64,000 bases of DNA from Oscillospiraceae bacterium (GCA_015067825.1 SVLQ01000004.1:118202-182201), one strand, 5' to 3'; counted from the first letter of the stretch, positions 49,093-59,298 are shown. The notes: generated from the sequence alone by a model not told the origin. Numbers and translations: made by a program.

Positions 49093-49115
49093 AATTTCTC
49101 TTAATAAGAGAAATT
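49093..49115. promoter_or_regulatory. 23-bp perfect palindrome, probable operator of the second GAPDH gene
   Basis: AATTTCTCTTA and TAAGAGAAATT flank a single A. With a one-base loop it is unlikely to act as an RNA hairpin. It ends 18 bp before the -35 of the GAPDH promoter, a usual place for an activator or repressor site. Confidence 0.7.
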
Positions 49116-49133
49116 GGTTCAAATACGCAGTTA

Positions 49134-50214
<1,081 letters not shown>

Positions 50215-50215
<1 letters not shown>

Positions 50216-51027
50216 TGGAACTGCGTTTTGGAGAGAATATCCGCCGGCTGCGCGTGGAACGCGGGCTGACACAGGAAAAATTGGCCGAGTTTTTGGGCGT
50301 TTCGTTTCAGGCTGTTTCAAAGTGGGAGCGCGGCGAGACCGTGCCCGATCTCTATATGCTGCCGACGCTGGCGGCGTTTTTCGCCGTGACGACCGACGAA
50401 TTGCTCGGCATGGACGAGACCGCAGCCGAGCGCGAGATCGAGGCGTTCATCGCCCGTTACTACGAGCTTTGGCAGGCGGGCGACTACGAGGGCGTGCTTG
50501 CGGCCATGAAAGTGGCAGTCAAGGCGTACCCGGGCGAATATCGGCTGCTCGTGCGCTATCTGAACGTGCTTGTCTGGTTTGGCCGTGGGATGCCCGAGCG
50601 CGTGAGCCGCGGCGAGATCGAAGCGGTGTACACCCGCATCCGTGAATACTGCACGACCGACAGTATTCGCGTTTGGGCGCGGAAGCTGATGTGCCAGTAC
50701 TACGCGCATTTTGCGGCGCAGGAGGGGAGCGGCGTGACACAGGCTGACGTCGACGCCGAGCTTGCGGAACTGCCGCTGATGCAGAATTGCCGCGATTTTT
50801 TGGCCGGGCAATTGACCGTCGACGGCGCAGAAAAGGCCAAGACCTGCCGCAAAACTGTCGACGAACTCGCGTGGCTCCTTGCCCGCACCGTGCGGGAGTG
50901 GGTGTCGGCTTGCTCCGAAACGGAAAAGACAGCACTTTCAGAGCGGGTGGCCAATGCGCTGTCCGCACTCTATCCCGATGGGGATTTCGGGAAATGCGCG
51001 GCTGAGATGGCACGGCTGGCTAAGTGA
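50215..51027 (+). CDS. XRE-family transcriptional regulator
   Basis: This 270-residue protein has the helix-turn-helix FGENIRRLRVERGLTQEKLAEFLGVSFQAVSKWERG, then DELLGMDE and a helical C-terminus. Its ATG overlaps the GAPDH stop (TAATG), and the ribosome site GAGAGAGGAAG lies inside the GAPDH gene. A regulator translated together with GAPDH suggests feedback on glycolytic flux or on the gene's own palindrome at 49093, which is inference. Paralogue of the XRE gene at 47997. Confidence 0.88.
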
Positions 51028-51040
51028 AGCCCAAAATACC

Positions 51041-51083
51041 AAAAAAACAGCTCCGGGAACGACCAATTGGCCGCTCCCGGAGC
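51041..51083. terminator. Bidirectional terminator between XRE and sugar kinase genes
   Basis: GCTCCGGGA / TCCCGGAGC with a partly paired inner part; followed by TTTTTTT on the minus strand and ATTTCTT on the plus strand. Confidence 0.85.
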
Positions 51084-51088
51084 ATTTC

Positions 51089-52003
51089 TTATCGTTTTTG
51101 AACCGAAACCTGATCAAAGATTGCGCCGATCGTATCTGCCTTTGGCGGATTTGTCCCTTCTGTGAGGCAGGCGGCCGTGCCGAGGGCAGCGGCAGTGCGC
51201 AGACGGGTCGGTGCGTCGGCATCTTTGGCGGCGATGAACCCGGCGATCATCGCATCTCCCGCGCCGATCGTCGAAACCTCCTTGATCTGCGGCGGCTTTG
51301 CAACAAAGACCCCTTCGGCACAGGCAAGGACTGCGCCGAAGGCGCCAAGGCTGATCAGCGCGTTTTCGATTCCCGCAGCGTGCAGCTCCTCGGCCTTGCG
51401 AACGATCCCGGCGAAGTCGAGCGCGCCGCAGTAGACCTCCAGCTCTTCTTCGTTGGGCTTGATCAGCCACGGCTTGAGGCGCAGTAAGCTTTCGAGGGGG
51501 ATCGACTTTGAGTCGATGACGAGTCTGGCGCCTGCCGCTTGCAGCGCGGATAAAAACCTCTCGGCCTCGTCGCTGCCGATCCCTTTGGGCAGACTGCCGG
51601 TAAAGGTCACGAGCGTGTCGGCGTCCGGTGCGATCGCCGCAAATACCTCGTCGAGCAAGTCATAGCTGGCGGTAAACCCTTGAAAACTGATGCGCGTTTC
51701 GGTCCCTGTGGTCGGGTGAATGGTGATATTTTCGCGGATACGCCCCTCTACGGTCATCGTGATCCGGTCGGTGAGCCCGCAAGCGTCCATCCCGCGCAGA
51801 AAATCGGCGCTGTTTTCTCGGCCCAAAACGACGAGCGGCGTGTTTGGGATACCCTGTGCGGCGAGCGCACGGGCGATGTTGATCCCCTTGCCGCCGACGT
51901 CGCGGGAACGGATCTGTACCAAATTTTCGTGTTCTGCCCGGAATTCCGCCACACTGCAGTGAACGTCAAACGCCGGGCTCAGGGTCAAGGTAATGATCTT
52001 CAT
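51089..52003 (-). CDS. 1-phosphofructokinase / PfkB-family hexose phosphate kinase
   Basis: This 304-residue PfkB kinase starts IITLTLSPAFDVH and has VGGKGINIARALAAQG near residue 37. The C-terminal anion hole and catalytic Asp are in STIGAGDAMIAGFIAA. The TLSPAxD start and GGKGIN motif point to the 1-phosphofructokinase/tagatose-6-phosphate kinase branch, which makes bisphosphate sugars for aldolase cleavage. It is monocistronic, with no fru PTS genes beside it. The ribosome site is weak. Confidence 0.88.
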   Translation of the reverse strand: MKIITLTLSPAFDVHCSVAEFRAEHENLVQIRSRDVGGKGINIARALAAQGIPNTPLVVLGRENSADFLRGMDACGLTDRITMTVEGRIRENITIHPTTGTETRISFQGFTASYDLLDEVFAAIAPDADTLVTFTGSLPKGIGSDEAERFLSALQAAGARLVIDSKSIPLESLLRLKPWLIKPNEEELEVYCGALDFAGIVRKAEELHAAGIENALISLGAFGAVLACAEGVFVAKPPQIKEVSTIGAGDAMIAGFIAAKDADAPTRLRTAAALGTAACLTEGTNPPKADTIGAIFDQVSVQKR

Positions 52004-52035
52004 GTCGTAAAGCCGCTTTCTTTGAATTCTCCTAA

Positions 52036-52064
52036 ATCATACCATATTTATACGATTCCGTCAA
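52036..52064 (-). promoter_or_regulatory. Promoter for the PfkB-family kinase
   Basis: On the minus strand TTGACG (52059-52064), 17-bp spacer, extended TGG-TATGAT (52036-52041). Confidence 0.75.
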
Positions 52065-52213
52065 TCTCCCGAAAAACGCCTTGATGCAGTCTCCGGCAAA
52101 CGGTAACATCGTGGTGATTGACAAATTGCGATTGCAGAAGGATCATATCCGCTGCCGACTCAATCCATTTTTCCGTCGCCTGGAAAATTCGGGAAACTTT
52201 TTTACATCAAACG

Positions 52214-52240
52214 GGGCTGCCCACGATGCGTGAGCAGCCC
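52214..52240 (-). terminator. Weak terminator or 3' hairpin of the beta-helix gene
   Basis: GGGCTGC / GCAGCCC stem; on the minus strand followed by CCGTTTGATG, a poor T-run. Confidence 0.5.
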
Positions 52241-52263
52241 TGTATCGTTTCCTTTGCGCGGCC

Positions 52264-54501
52264 TTATCGAGGGTAGATTTCGGTTTTTTCGTTCTGGAGG
52301 TTGATGGTGATGCGGTTGTACAGCGCGAGCGAACCATCCTCGTAAAGGAGGGGGAGTCCGTTGTAGCGCATGGCGTTGATCACGGTCATCGAACCGTTTT
52401 CCATGATCAGGAACGGCTCGGCCGAACCGATATTGTCCGCGCCGATGTTGACGGCCAGCGTTCCCTCGGAATTGCGGTTGATCAGCATATTGGCGCACCC
52501 GTAAATGAAGGTGTTGTAGATCAGTTGGTCGGTCGCACCGTCCACGATGATGTACTGCGTAGTCTGACGGGTGATCGGATCGTACAGATCGGTAAACAGG
52601 TTCTCCTCGAGCAGCCAGTTCTCAAGATTGGGAGCTTCGGTGCGGCATATGGCCGTGCCGTTTTGCAGACATCCTGTGATAATGCCGCCCTTGCCGCCGA
52701 CGGTAAAGGTGTTAAAGTAGCAGCAGGTGGTGACCTTCTTAATAAAATGCTCGTCGCAACCGCGGAAATCCACGCCGTAGGCAGAGGCTGCGATCATGGA
52801 GTTGACCATGTAAACCCCTTTTGCCGTACCGCGCACGGTAAAGGTGGTGTTCAAATCATCGTACGGGCTGTTCTCCGGATAAACGATGCGGATACCATTG
52901 ATTCCGGCGTAGTCGCCTGCAAGCGTAATGAATGCCTGGTCGTCGACACCGTTGGAGGCATCATCGCCGTAATAACATTGCAGCAGTGTGCCTGCGCTGT
53001 AACTGGACTGATCTCTGGTCGCAACCGAGGAGGCACCGCGCAGCTCAACCCCTGCGGGTACGGTCAGCGGATGCTCCAGGCGGTACACGCCGGCGGGAAT
53101 GTAAACGACGCCGCCGTCTTTGGCGGCTTCATCCAACGCGAGCTGAATCGCGGTGCTAACGTCCGTATTTTCGGCAAGCTCCGGGATGAACAGCTTTGCA
53201 GTCGGCTTTTTGTACGTTGCCGTGTAGTCGACCGCAAAAGCGGAGAGATCTTTGTTTATAGCTCCCGCCATGACACGGCCCTCCATCATACCGGTGACCG
53301 CAACGTCGCAGAGCTTGACGGTGCCGCGCGTTTCGTTGTAAATGCCGTTTTCGATGGTGCTGCGGGCAACGAGCATACCCCAGCGGGGGTCAAGATCCGT
53401 GACCACAAGCCCCTGACCGCAGCCAAGGATCTGTGTGTCGTACAGAGAACCGGCAAACTGGATCCGCTTGCCCTTGACGATCTCAATACCGATTCGATAG
53501 CCTTCTACCTTGAGCGATCCGAATTCGGTCCATTCCAAATCGCCTAGCTTCAGTCCGACCGCATTTTCCGATACGTATTTGGCGATCGCATCCGCCGTAG
53601 GCGCAGTTGCCCGATTCAGCGAGGTGATCGCGGAGGCGTTCAAGGCGTTCTGCCAGTATCTGGGACTGATGGTAACGTTCTGCCAGGTACCGACGTCGGC
53701 TTGGTTGTAGACCTCGGTGCCGCAGCAGAGGAAGGTTCCTTTGAAATTCTCGACGGTCAGCTGTTCGTGCGCCAGCGAACCGGTGCAGCAGGCACCGATT
53801 CCTCGATAACCGTTGATGACGGTAACGTTTTTTACGGTCGAGAGCATGTAGTTGACGCCTTTGCCGTTGGTATAGAAGGTAAAAGGATACGGTTTGACGT
53901 TCTCGATCGATTGATGTGGATAGTAAACGGTCAGACCGATGACGCCGCCGGAACCGCCGAGCATAAAGGTACCCTCGGAAACCTCTTGATCGGTGGGTTT
54001 GTTCCAGACGCTGATCAGGGTACCGTATTCGCTGCCGGTATCGGGATCCTGCCAATCCCCGCGCAGCGTAACAAATGCAGGGATGGAAATGGTGTCGGAA
54101 ATCACATAAGTACCGGCCGGCAGCCATACCGTGCCGCCGCCCGCTGCAGAAACGTCGTCCAATGCCTTTTGGACCCCTCTCGTGCTGTCGCTTCTGCCGG
54201 TGGGATCGACCGCATATCCGTCTCGGACCACGTCAATATCCGCGATAACAACGTCTTCAGTGGGATACTTGGTCTGCACGATGGCGGGGTTAAGCTTGCC
54301 GGTGGATTTATCCTCCGGGAAAACCGTGATAGGATCGGGCAAATCAACATCCTCCGGCGGCAGCGTTTCAGAGGACGGTGTGTTTTCCGGCTGCGTGTTT
54401 TCCGGCGGCAGATCCGGCTGCTCGCCGGCGCAGGAAGTCATCAACAATGCTCCGCAGCAGAGCAGGGAAAGCAGTACGGCCATCAAAGGCTTTTTTCTCA
54501 T
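52264..54501 (-). CDS. Lipoprotein with two right-handed beta-helix (pectate lyase-like) domains
   Basis: This 745-residue lipoprotein (lipobox LLMTSC, Cys24) has a Pro/Glu-rich linker to about residue 65. Two similar modules follow. Each starts with a pectate-lyase-3-type segment: TRGVQKALDDVSAAGGGTVWLPAGTY in the first and IQLALDEAAKDGGVVYIPAGVYRL in the second, continuing into beta-helix rungs. Such domains bind or cleave polysaccharides outside the cell; no catalytic residues can be named. It is monocistronic. The usual partner genes of a polysaccharide locus are not adjacent. Confidence 0.82.
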   Translation of the reverse strand: MRKKPLMAVLLSLLCCGALLMTSCAGEQPDLPPENTQPENTPSSETLPPEDVDLPDPITVFPEDKSTGKLNPAIVQTKYPTEDVVIADIDVVRDGYAVDPTGRSDSTRGVQKALDDVSAAGGGTVWLPAGTYVISDTISIPAFVTLRGDWQDPDTGSEYGTLISVWNKPTDQEVSEGTFMLGGSGGVIGLTVYYPHQSIENVKPYPFTFYTNGKGVNYMLSTVKNVTVINGYRGIGACCTGSLAHEQLTVENFKGTFLCCGTEVYNQADVGTWQNVTISPRYWQNALNASAITSLNRATAPTADAIAKYVSENAVGLKLGDLEWTEFGSLKVEGYRIGIEIVKGKRIQFAGSLYDTQILGCGQGLVVTDLDPRWGMLVARSTIENGIYNETRGTVKLCDVAVTGMMEGRVMAGAINKDLSAFAVDYTATYKKPTAKLFIPELAENTDVSTAIQLALDEAAKDGGVVYIPAGVYRLEHPLTVPAGVELRGASSVATRDQSSYSAGTLLQCYYGDDASNGVDDQAFITLAGDYAGINGIRIVYPENSPYDDLNTTFTVRGTAKGVYMVNSMIAASAYGVDFRGCDEHFIKKVTTCCYFNTFTVGGKGGIITGCLQNGTAICRTEAPNLENWLLEENLFTDLYDPITRQTTQYIIVDGATDQLIYNTFIYGCANMLINRNSEGTLAVNIGADNIGSAEPFLIMENGSMTVINAMRYNGLPLLYEDGSLALYNRITINLQNEKTEIYPR

Positions 54502-54645
54502 GATTGAAAGTCCTTTCTACCAAAGCAAAACGAATACAAATAAGAATCTTATACTTGATCGGAGCAGCAACGCAAAAAATGAGACTGCGTCTTACCGATT
54601 TTGAAAACAAGCGAGCGGTCTGGGTCAAACGCAATTATTGCTATA

Positions 54646-54674
54646 ATTATACCATGAATTTACAGAACCGTCAA
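54646..54674 (-). promoter_or_regulatory. Promoter for the beta-helix lipoprotein
   Basis: On the minus strand TTGACG (54669-54674), 17-bp spacer, extended TGG-TATAAT (54646-54651). Confidence 0.85.
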
Positions 54675-54699
54675 ACAAAAAACAAATTTGTGATACGTC

Positions 54700-54728
54700 T
54701 TGACTCCCCCGTACGCAAATGGTAAAAT
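54700..54728 (+). promoter_or_regulatory. Promoter for the radical-SAM/GH operon
   Basis: TTGACT (54700-54705), 17-bp spacer, extended TGG-TAAAAT (54723-54728). Only 26 bp from the divergent promoter at 54646. Confidence 0.83.
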
Positions 54729-54757
54729 AAAGAAAACCGACGAAAGGGGAGCGCTTG

Positions 54758-55864
54758 ATGGATCACGTATCGCTGCTGATAAAACCGGCATCCGGCCTTT
54801 GCGATATGCGCTGCGACTACTGCTTCTACCGCGACGACGAGCACCATGCCCGCGGCGTGATGACCGCCGAAACTGCCGATGCGCTCATCGCAAACGTGTT
54901 TTCCGCGGCGCAAAAGAGCGTTTCGTTTGCCTTTCAGGGCGGCGAACCGACCCTCGCCGGACTCGCGTTTTTTACGCATTTTGTCACCGAAGTCGCGGCG
55001 AAAAACGTGAAGGATCTGCCGGTTTCCTATGCGATCCAAACGAGCGGACTTCATATCGACGAGGCGTGGGCGAGATTTTTTGCCGAGCACCGCTTTCTCG
55101 TCGGTCTCTCCCTCGACGGTACCTCGGAGATCCACGACAAGCATCGCCGTACCGCTTCCGGAGAAGCGACGTTTGCGGCGGTGGCGCACGCGGCCGAGCT
55201 TTTGCAAAAGGCAGGTGCGGAGTTCAATATCTTAACGGTCGTGACCAAAGATCTCTGCAAACAGGCCAAAAAGGTCTACGCCTATCTGAAAAAACAGAGC
55301 TTTTCTTATCAGCAATATATCCTCTGCCTTGCCCCGCTTGAAAACCCGCACGTTTCCGTTGTGCCGACTGCGGCAGACTATGCGAAGTTCTTGATCGATC
55401 TCTTTACGGAGTGGTATGCCGACTGGAAACGCGGCGAATACCGCTCGATCCGCTATTTTGATAACCTTGTGCGCATCGTACTCGGCATGCCGCCGGAGCT
55501 CTGCTCGCTGCGCGGCGGCTGCACGAATCAGCTCGTCATCGAATCCGACGGTGCCTGTTACCCCTGCGATTTCTACGTCGACGAGGCCTACCGCCTCGGA
55601 AACGCCGCATCCGACCCACTCGATAAGCTTGTCCGAAACGATGCTGCCCGCTGCTTTGTCGCCGACGGTGCCGGGATTGTAGGGGAGTGCCGCACGTGCC
55701 GATGGCTAGCGCTTTGCCGCGGCGGCTGCCGCCGAGAGCGATTTGGCGGCGAAAAAACAGTCTACTGCGAGGCGTATCGGCGCTTTTTTGCCGCTTGCGG
55801 CGAAAAACTGGTCGACGTCGCGCGTGATATCCGGGCGGGGAAATCGCCCGAACAACCGATGTGA
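54758..55864 (+). CDS. Radical-SAM SPASM enzyme, anaerobic sulfatase-maturase type
   Basis: This 368-residue enzyme opens with LLIKPASGLCDMRCDYCFYRD, which holds the CxxxCxxC cluster motif in the form seen in anaerobic sulfatase maturases. FAFQGGEPTLAG and LSLDGTSEIHDKHRRT follow. The SPASM-type Cys set lies in LCSLRGGCTNQLVIESDGACYPCDFY and CRTCRWLALCRGGCRRE. The family turns a Cys or Ser of sulfatases into formylglycine. No sulfatase is encoded here, so its target is elsewhere or is another protein. ATG at 54758 follows AGGGGAG. It forms an operon with the glycosidase downstream. Confidence 0.88.
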   Translation: MDHVSLLIKPASGLCDMRCDYCFYRDDEHHARGVMTAETADALIANVFSAAQKSVSFAFQGGEPTLAGLAFFTHFVTEVAAKNVKDLPVSYAIQTSGLHIDEAWARFFAEHRFLVGLSLDGTSEIHDKHRRTASGEATFAAVAHAAELLQKAGAEFNILTVVTKDLCKQAKKVYAYLKKQSFSYQQYILCLAPLENPHVSVVPTAADYAKFLIDLFTEWYADWKRGEYRSIRYFDNLVRIVLGMPPELCSLRGGCTNQLVIESDGACYPCDFYVDEAYRLGNAASDPLDKLVRNDAARCFVADGAGIVGECRTCRWLALCRGGCRRERFGGEKTVYCEAYRRFFAACGEKLVDVARDIRAGKSPEQPM

Positions 55865-55887
55865 ACGACAGAAAGGATGGAACTACC

Positions 55888-57807
55888 ATGGCAAAACGGA
55901 GAGAAGACAGCTTTTTTGGAATGCACTTTGACTTTCATGCCGGTAAGAATCAAACGGGCATCGGCTCCAACTGTGCCCCTGAGGTGATCGGCAAGCTCTT
56001 GGACGCGGTCAAGCCCGACTACGTACAGTGCGATACGAAGGGTCATGCCGGCGCGACCAGCTATCCGACGAAGGTCGGCAATCCTGCGGCTGGTATGGTC
56101 GGAGATATCCTGCGGATGTGGCGCGAGGAAACGGAAAAACGAGGTGTCGGCCTCTACGCGCACCATTCCGGCGTTTGGGACAATCTTGCGGTCGAAAAAC
56201 ACCCCGATTGGGCAGCATGGGATGAAGAAGGCAAGCCCTCAGCCGAAAAGACGAGTGTGTTCGGCCCGTATTGCGACGAATTGCTTGCGCCGCAGCTGAT
56301 CGAAATGGCCACCGAATACGGTCTGGACGGCGCGTGGGTCGACGGCGAATGCTGGGCGGTCATGCCCGATTACAGCCCGTGGGCCAAAGCTGCCTACGCT
56401 GAAAAATACGGCAAAGAACCGCCGAAAAGAGACGAAGAAGGCTACGACGAATTTTTGGAATTCAACCGTCAGGGCTTCCGCGACTACGTTACGCGTTATA
56501 TCCGCGCGGTCAAATCTAAAGCGCCGAATTTCCAGGTCGCCAGCAACTGGCTGTACACCTCGTTTGCGCCCGAAAAAATGACCGTTCCCGTCGATTTTAT
56601 CTCCGGCGACTATTCACCCGCCGACAGCGTCAACACCGCGCGCATCGAATCGTATATCCTCGCCAATCAGCCGCAGCCGTGGGATTTGATGGCGTGGGGC
56701 TTTAATATCCAAAACGACTACCAGTGCGTCAAGGAGCTCGAGCAGCTCTGCCAGGAAGCGGCGGTCGTCATCTCCGTCGGCGGTGGATTCCAGGTCTATA
56801 ACCGTCAGCTCGTCGGCACGGTGCAGGAATGGGCGATTCCGATGTGGGCAAAGCTTGCCGAATTTTGCCGTGCCCGTCAGGCGCTTTGCCATCACGCACG
56901 CCCTGTTCCGCAGGTTGGTATCATCTATTCCGAAAAGGCGTTTTACAATAACAAGAAAAAAATGTTTACGCCCTATGGCTGCCGCCTGACCGAAGATATC
57001 AAGGGCTCGTTGTTTGCCGTACTCGACAACCAGTACTCTGCCGAGATTTTGATGACGCACCACACCGACCGTGATTTCTCGCCCTATGGTCTGATCTTCG
57101 TCCCCGATGGAACGGCCATTGAGGACGATCTCAAAGCCAAACTGCTTGCCTATGCCGAAAACGGCGGTGTTCTGGTCATCAGCGGTGAAAACTCCGTGGG
57201 CCTCTTTGCCGAAGAACTGGGCATCAAAGTGAACGACACGTTTGATTCGGTCGTGCGCTTTATGGTCGACGGTCAGGGCGCGACCGCCCGCACGACGTTT
57301 GCGTCGATCAAAGCCGAGTCGGCGATGATCACAAAATGGGCGATGCCCTACGGCGACGACGAAACGGCCACGCCGATTCCGGCGGCTGTGGAAAAAGCAT
57401 ACGGCAAGGGCAAGCTGATCGGCCTGCCGTTTGCGCTCGGCCGCACCTACCTCGGAGCCAAAAGCGCCACGCTGCGCCGACTGACCGGCGAGATCCTCTC
57501 GGCCTACGCCGACCCGACCGTGCGCGTGTTCGGTTCGTCGCTCGTTGAAGTCGCACTCACCGAAAAAGACGGCAAACAGATGGTCAACCTTTTGAACCTC
57601 GCCGGTGTCCACGCCGACGATAAGATCCGTGCCTTCAACGAGATTCCGCCGCTGACCGACCTCACGCTCGTCTGGAAGACGGACAAATGCCCGACGAAGG
57701 TCACGCTGGAGCCCGAAGGTGAACCGCTGAAGTTCTATTATGCCGACGGCAAAGCCCATATCACCGTCCCCAAGCTCAAGATCCACGCAGTCATCACAAT
57801 GGAATAA
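55888..57807 (+). CDS. Putative glycoside hydrolase (GHL6 / alpha-L-fucosidase-like)
   Basis: This 639-residue protein has an N-terminal barrel with MHFDFHAG, then YVQCDTKGHAGATSYPTKVG, YAHHSGVWD, and GAWVDGECW, whose acidic residues are candidate catalytic ones. Residues ~345-530 resemble the beta-galactosidase trimerisation (glutaminase-like) domain, with YGLIFVPDGTAIEDDLKAKL and GVLVISGENS. A short beta domain closes the protein. The order matches hypothetical glycosyl hydrolase family 6 and GH29-related proteins; the substrate is unknown. There is no signal peptide. ATG at 55888 is preferred over the GTG at 55861 because that one overlaps the upstream gene. GAAAGG lies 12 bases upstream. 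Confidence 0.78.
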   Translation: MAKRREDSFFGMHFDFHAGKNQTGIGSNCAPEVIGKLLDAVKPDYVQCDTKGHAGATSYPTKVGNPAAGMVGDILRMWREETEKRGVGLYAHHSGVWDNLAVEKHPDWAAWDEEGKPSAEKTSVFGPYCDELLAPQLIEMATEYGLDGAWVDGECWAVMPDYSPWAKAAYAEKYGKEPPKRDEEGYDEFLEFNRQGFRDYVTRYIRAVKSKAPNFQVASNWLYTSFAPEKMTVPVDFISGDYSPADSVNTARIESYILANQPQPWDLMAWGFNIQNDYQCVKELEQLCQEAAVVISVGGGFQVYNRQLVGTVQEWAIPMWAKLAEFCRARQALCHHARPVPQVGIIYSEKAFYNNKKKMFTPYGCRLTEDIKGSLFAVLDNQYSAEILMTHHTDRDFSPYGLIFVPDGTAIEDDLKAKLLAYAENGGVLVISGENSVGLFAEELGIKVNDTFDSVVRFMVDGQGATARTTFASIKAESAMITKWAMPYGDDETATPIPAAVEKAYGKGKLIGLPFALGRTYLGAKSATLRRLTGEILSAYADPTVRVFGSSLVEVALTEKDGKQMVNLLNLAGVHADDKIRAFNEIPPLTDLTLVWKTDKCPTKVTLEPEGEPLKFYYADGKAHITVPKLKIHAVITME

Positions 57808-57811
57808 CCCC

Positions 57812-57848
57812 AAAAGAGGGACAAAGCTCAAGGCTTTGTCCCTCTTTT
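57812..57848. terminator. Bidirectional terminator between the GH gene and aspS
   Basis: AAAAGAGGGACAAAGC / GCTTTGTCCCTCTTTT is a 16-bp stem flanked by A- and T-runs. Confidence 0.93.
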
Positions 57849-57854
57849 TTGCAT

Positions 57855-59171
57855 TTACGGCGTCAAACGGTGGATATCGCGCGGGAAAAGCGTTGCCCGG
57901 CGGACGTTATCCAATCCGAGCAGACGCGCGGTCAAACGCTCCAGACCGATCCCGAAGCCGCCGTGCGGCGGTAAACCGTACTTGTGCGCCTGCAGATACG
58001 GCGCAAACGGTGCGACGTCCATGCCGCGCGCCTCCATTTTTGCGATCTGCGCGGCGTAGTCGCAAATGCGCATCCCGCCTGTCGTAACCTCCAACCCGCG
58101 GAAGATCAGGTCGAAGCTTTCGGTCAGATGCGGATCCTCCGGGCAATCGAGCGCGTAAAACGGCCGTTTGGCGGTGTGGTAGCGTGTGACGAAAACGAGG
58201 TCGCTGCCGGTTTCGCGGCGAATGATTGCGCTCAAGCGCTTTTCCTCTTCGGGTGAAAAGTCGTCGTCCTCGTCGGCCCGACCGAATTTTTTTCGCAGCA
58301 TCTCTTTTGCCTCGTCAAAGGTGACGGTTGGGATCTCGCCGATCTCCGGAACCTTCGCGTTCCACAGAGCAAGTGCCGCGCTGCAGCGCTCGCATACCGC
58401 TTTAAAAATGTGAACGAGCAGCGCAGCTTCCGTTTGCATCAATGCGCTGCAGCTTTCGGCAAAACCGATCTCGGCGTCGATGCTGGTGTATTCGTTAATG
58501 TGCCGGGCGGTGTCGTGCTTTTCTGCGCGGAAGACCGGCGCGATCTCGTAAACCCTGCCGAATACCGCGACCATCATCTGCTTATAAAACTGCGGACTTT
58601 GCGCCAAAAACGCTTCTTTGCCGAAATAATCGAGGCGGAAAACGTTGGCGCCGCCCTCTGCCGAACCGGAAACGAGCTTGGGCGAATGGATCTCGGTGAA
58701 GCCCATGCGCTCAAAAAAATCCCGGCTCGCGCGGCAGATCTCCGCCTGGATCGTAAAAATTGCGCGTTCCTTGGCGTTGCGCAAGGTCACGGGCCGCAAG
58801 TCGTACAGCGATTCCGCCGAAGCGGCGATCTCTTTGTTGTTGATCACCACGGGCGATGGTTCGGTGGGCCTTGAGAGAATCTCGACCTCGCAAAGCAAAA
58901 GCTCGAATCCAAGCCTGCTGCGCGCGTCTTCCTTGACTACGGCCGTAACGCGAACGGCCTGCTCCTCGGCCAAAACCGACAGCGGAAACGCGGCCTGTTC
59001 GCCGTAAACGCATTGCAGATCGCCGATCTCCGTGCGCAGAACGACAAAGGCGAAACCCGCCATGCGGCGGATCTTGTGGATCATCCCGCAAACGCTGACG
59101 GTCTCGCCGATGCGCGCGGTAAGATCGGATAGGGAGAGGGGAGAGTGGATTTTTGGGGGAGTATAAAACAT
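57855..59171 (-). CDS. aspS: Aspartyl-tRNA synthetase, archaeal-type
   Basis: This 438-residue class II synthetase charges tRNA with Asp. It has an N-terminal OB-fold (SVCGMIHKIRRMAGFAFVVLR), motif 2 in VFRAEKHDTARHINEYTSIDAE and motif 3 in PPHGGFGIGLERLTARLLG. Bacterial AspRS is ~590 residues with an insertion domain; this short form is the archaeal/eukaryotic-like type found in some Clostridia. A His in GMIH, where discriminating enzymes usually have Trp, hints that it might also charge tRNA-Asn, but this is not certain. AAGGA lies 7 bases before the ATG. Expression is probably controlled by the leader-peptide attenuator at 59262-59437. Confidence 0.94.
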   Translation of the reverse strand: MFYTPPKIHSPLSLSDLTARIGETVSVCGMIHKIRRMAGFAFVVLRTEIGDLQCVYGEQAAFPLSVLAEEQAVRVTAVVKEDARSRLGFELLLCEVEILSRPTEPSPVVINNKEIAASAESLYDLRPVTLRNAKERAIFTIQAEICRASRDFFERMGFTEIHSPKLVSGSAEGGANVFRLDYFGKEAFLAQSPQFYKQMMVAVFGRVYEIAPVFRAEKHDTARHINEYTSIDAEIGFAESCSALMQTEAALLVHIFKAVCERCSAALALWNAKVPEIGEIPTVTFDEAKEMLRKKFGRADEDDDFSPEEEKRLSAIIRRETGSDLVFVTRYHTAKRPFYALDCPEDPHLTESFDLIFRGLEVTTGGMRICDYAAQIAKMEARGMDVAPFAPYLQAHKYGLPPHGGFGIGLERLTARLLGLDNVRRATLFPRDIHRLTP

Positions 59172-59261
59172 CGTTTTTCCTTCTTTCTTTTTTTTGTGTC
59201 AGATCAAACGATGCTGTCGGCCCCGGCATGGTCTGTATGCCGCACCGTATCACGTCCTTTC

Positions 59262-59298
59262 AAAAAAATAACCGCATCGGCGAAAATACCGATGCGGC
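59262..59298 (-). terminator. Attenuator terminator upstream of aspS
   Basis: In the RNA, GCCGCAUCGG (59289-59298) pairs with CCGAUGCGG within 59272-59282 and is followed by UUAUUUUUUU, forming an intrinsic terminator 91 bases before the aspS ATG. Confidence 0.92.

Noticed and set aside
49093..49115. Palindrome as a terminator for the first XRE gene
   Set aside because: It has a one-base loop, no T-run, and a good terminator already lies at 49049-49080.
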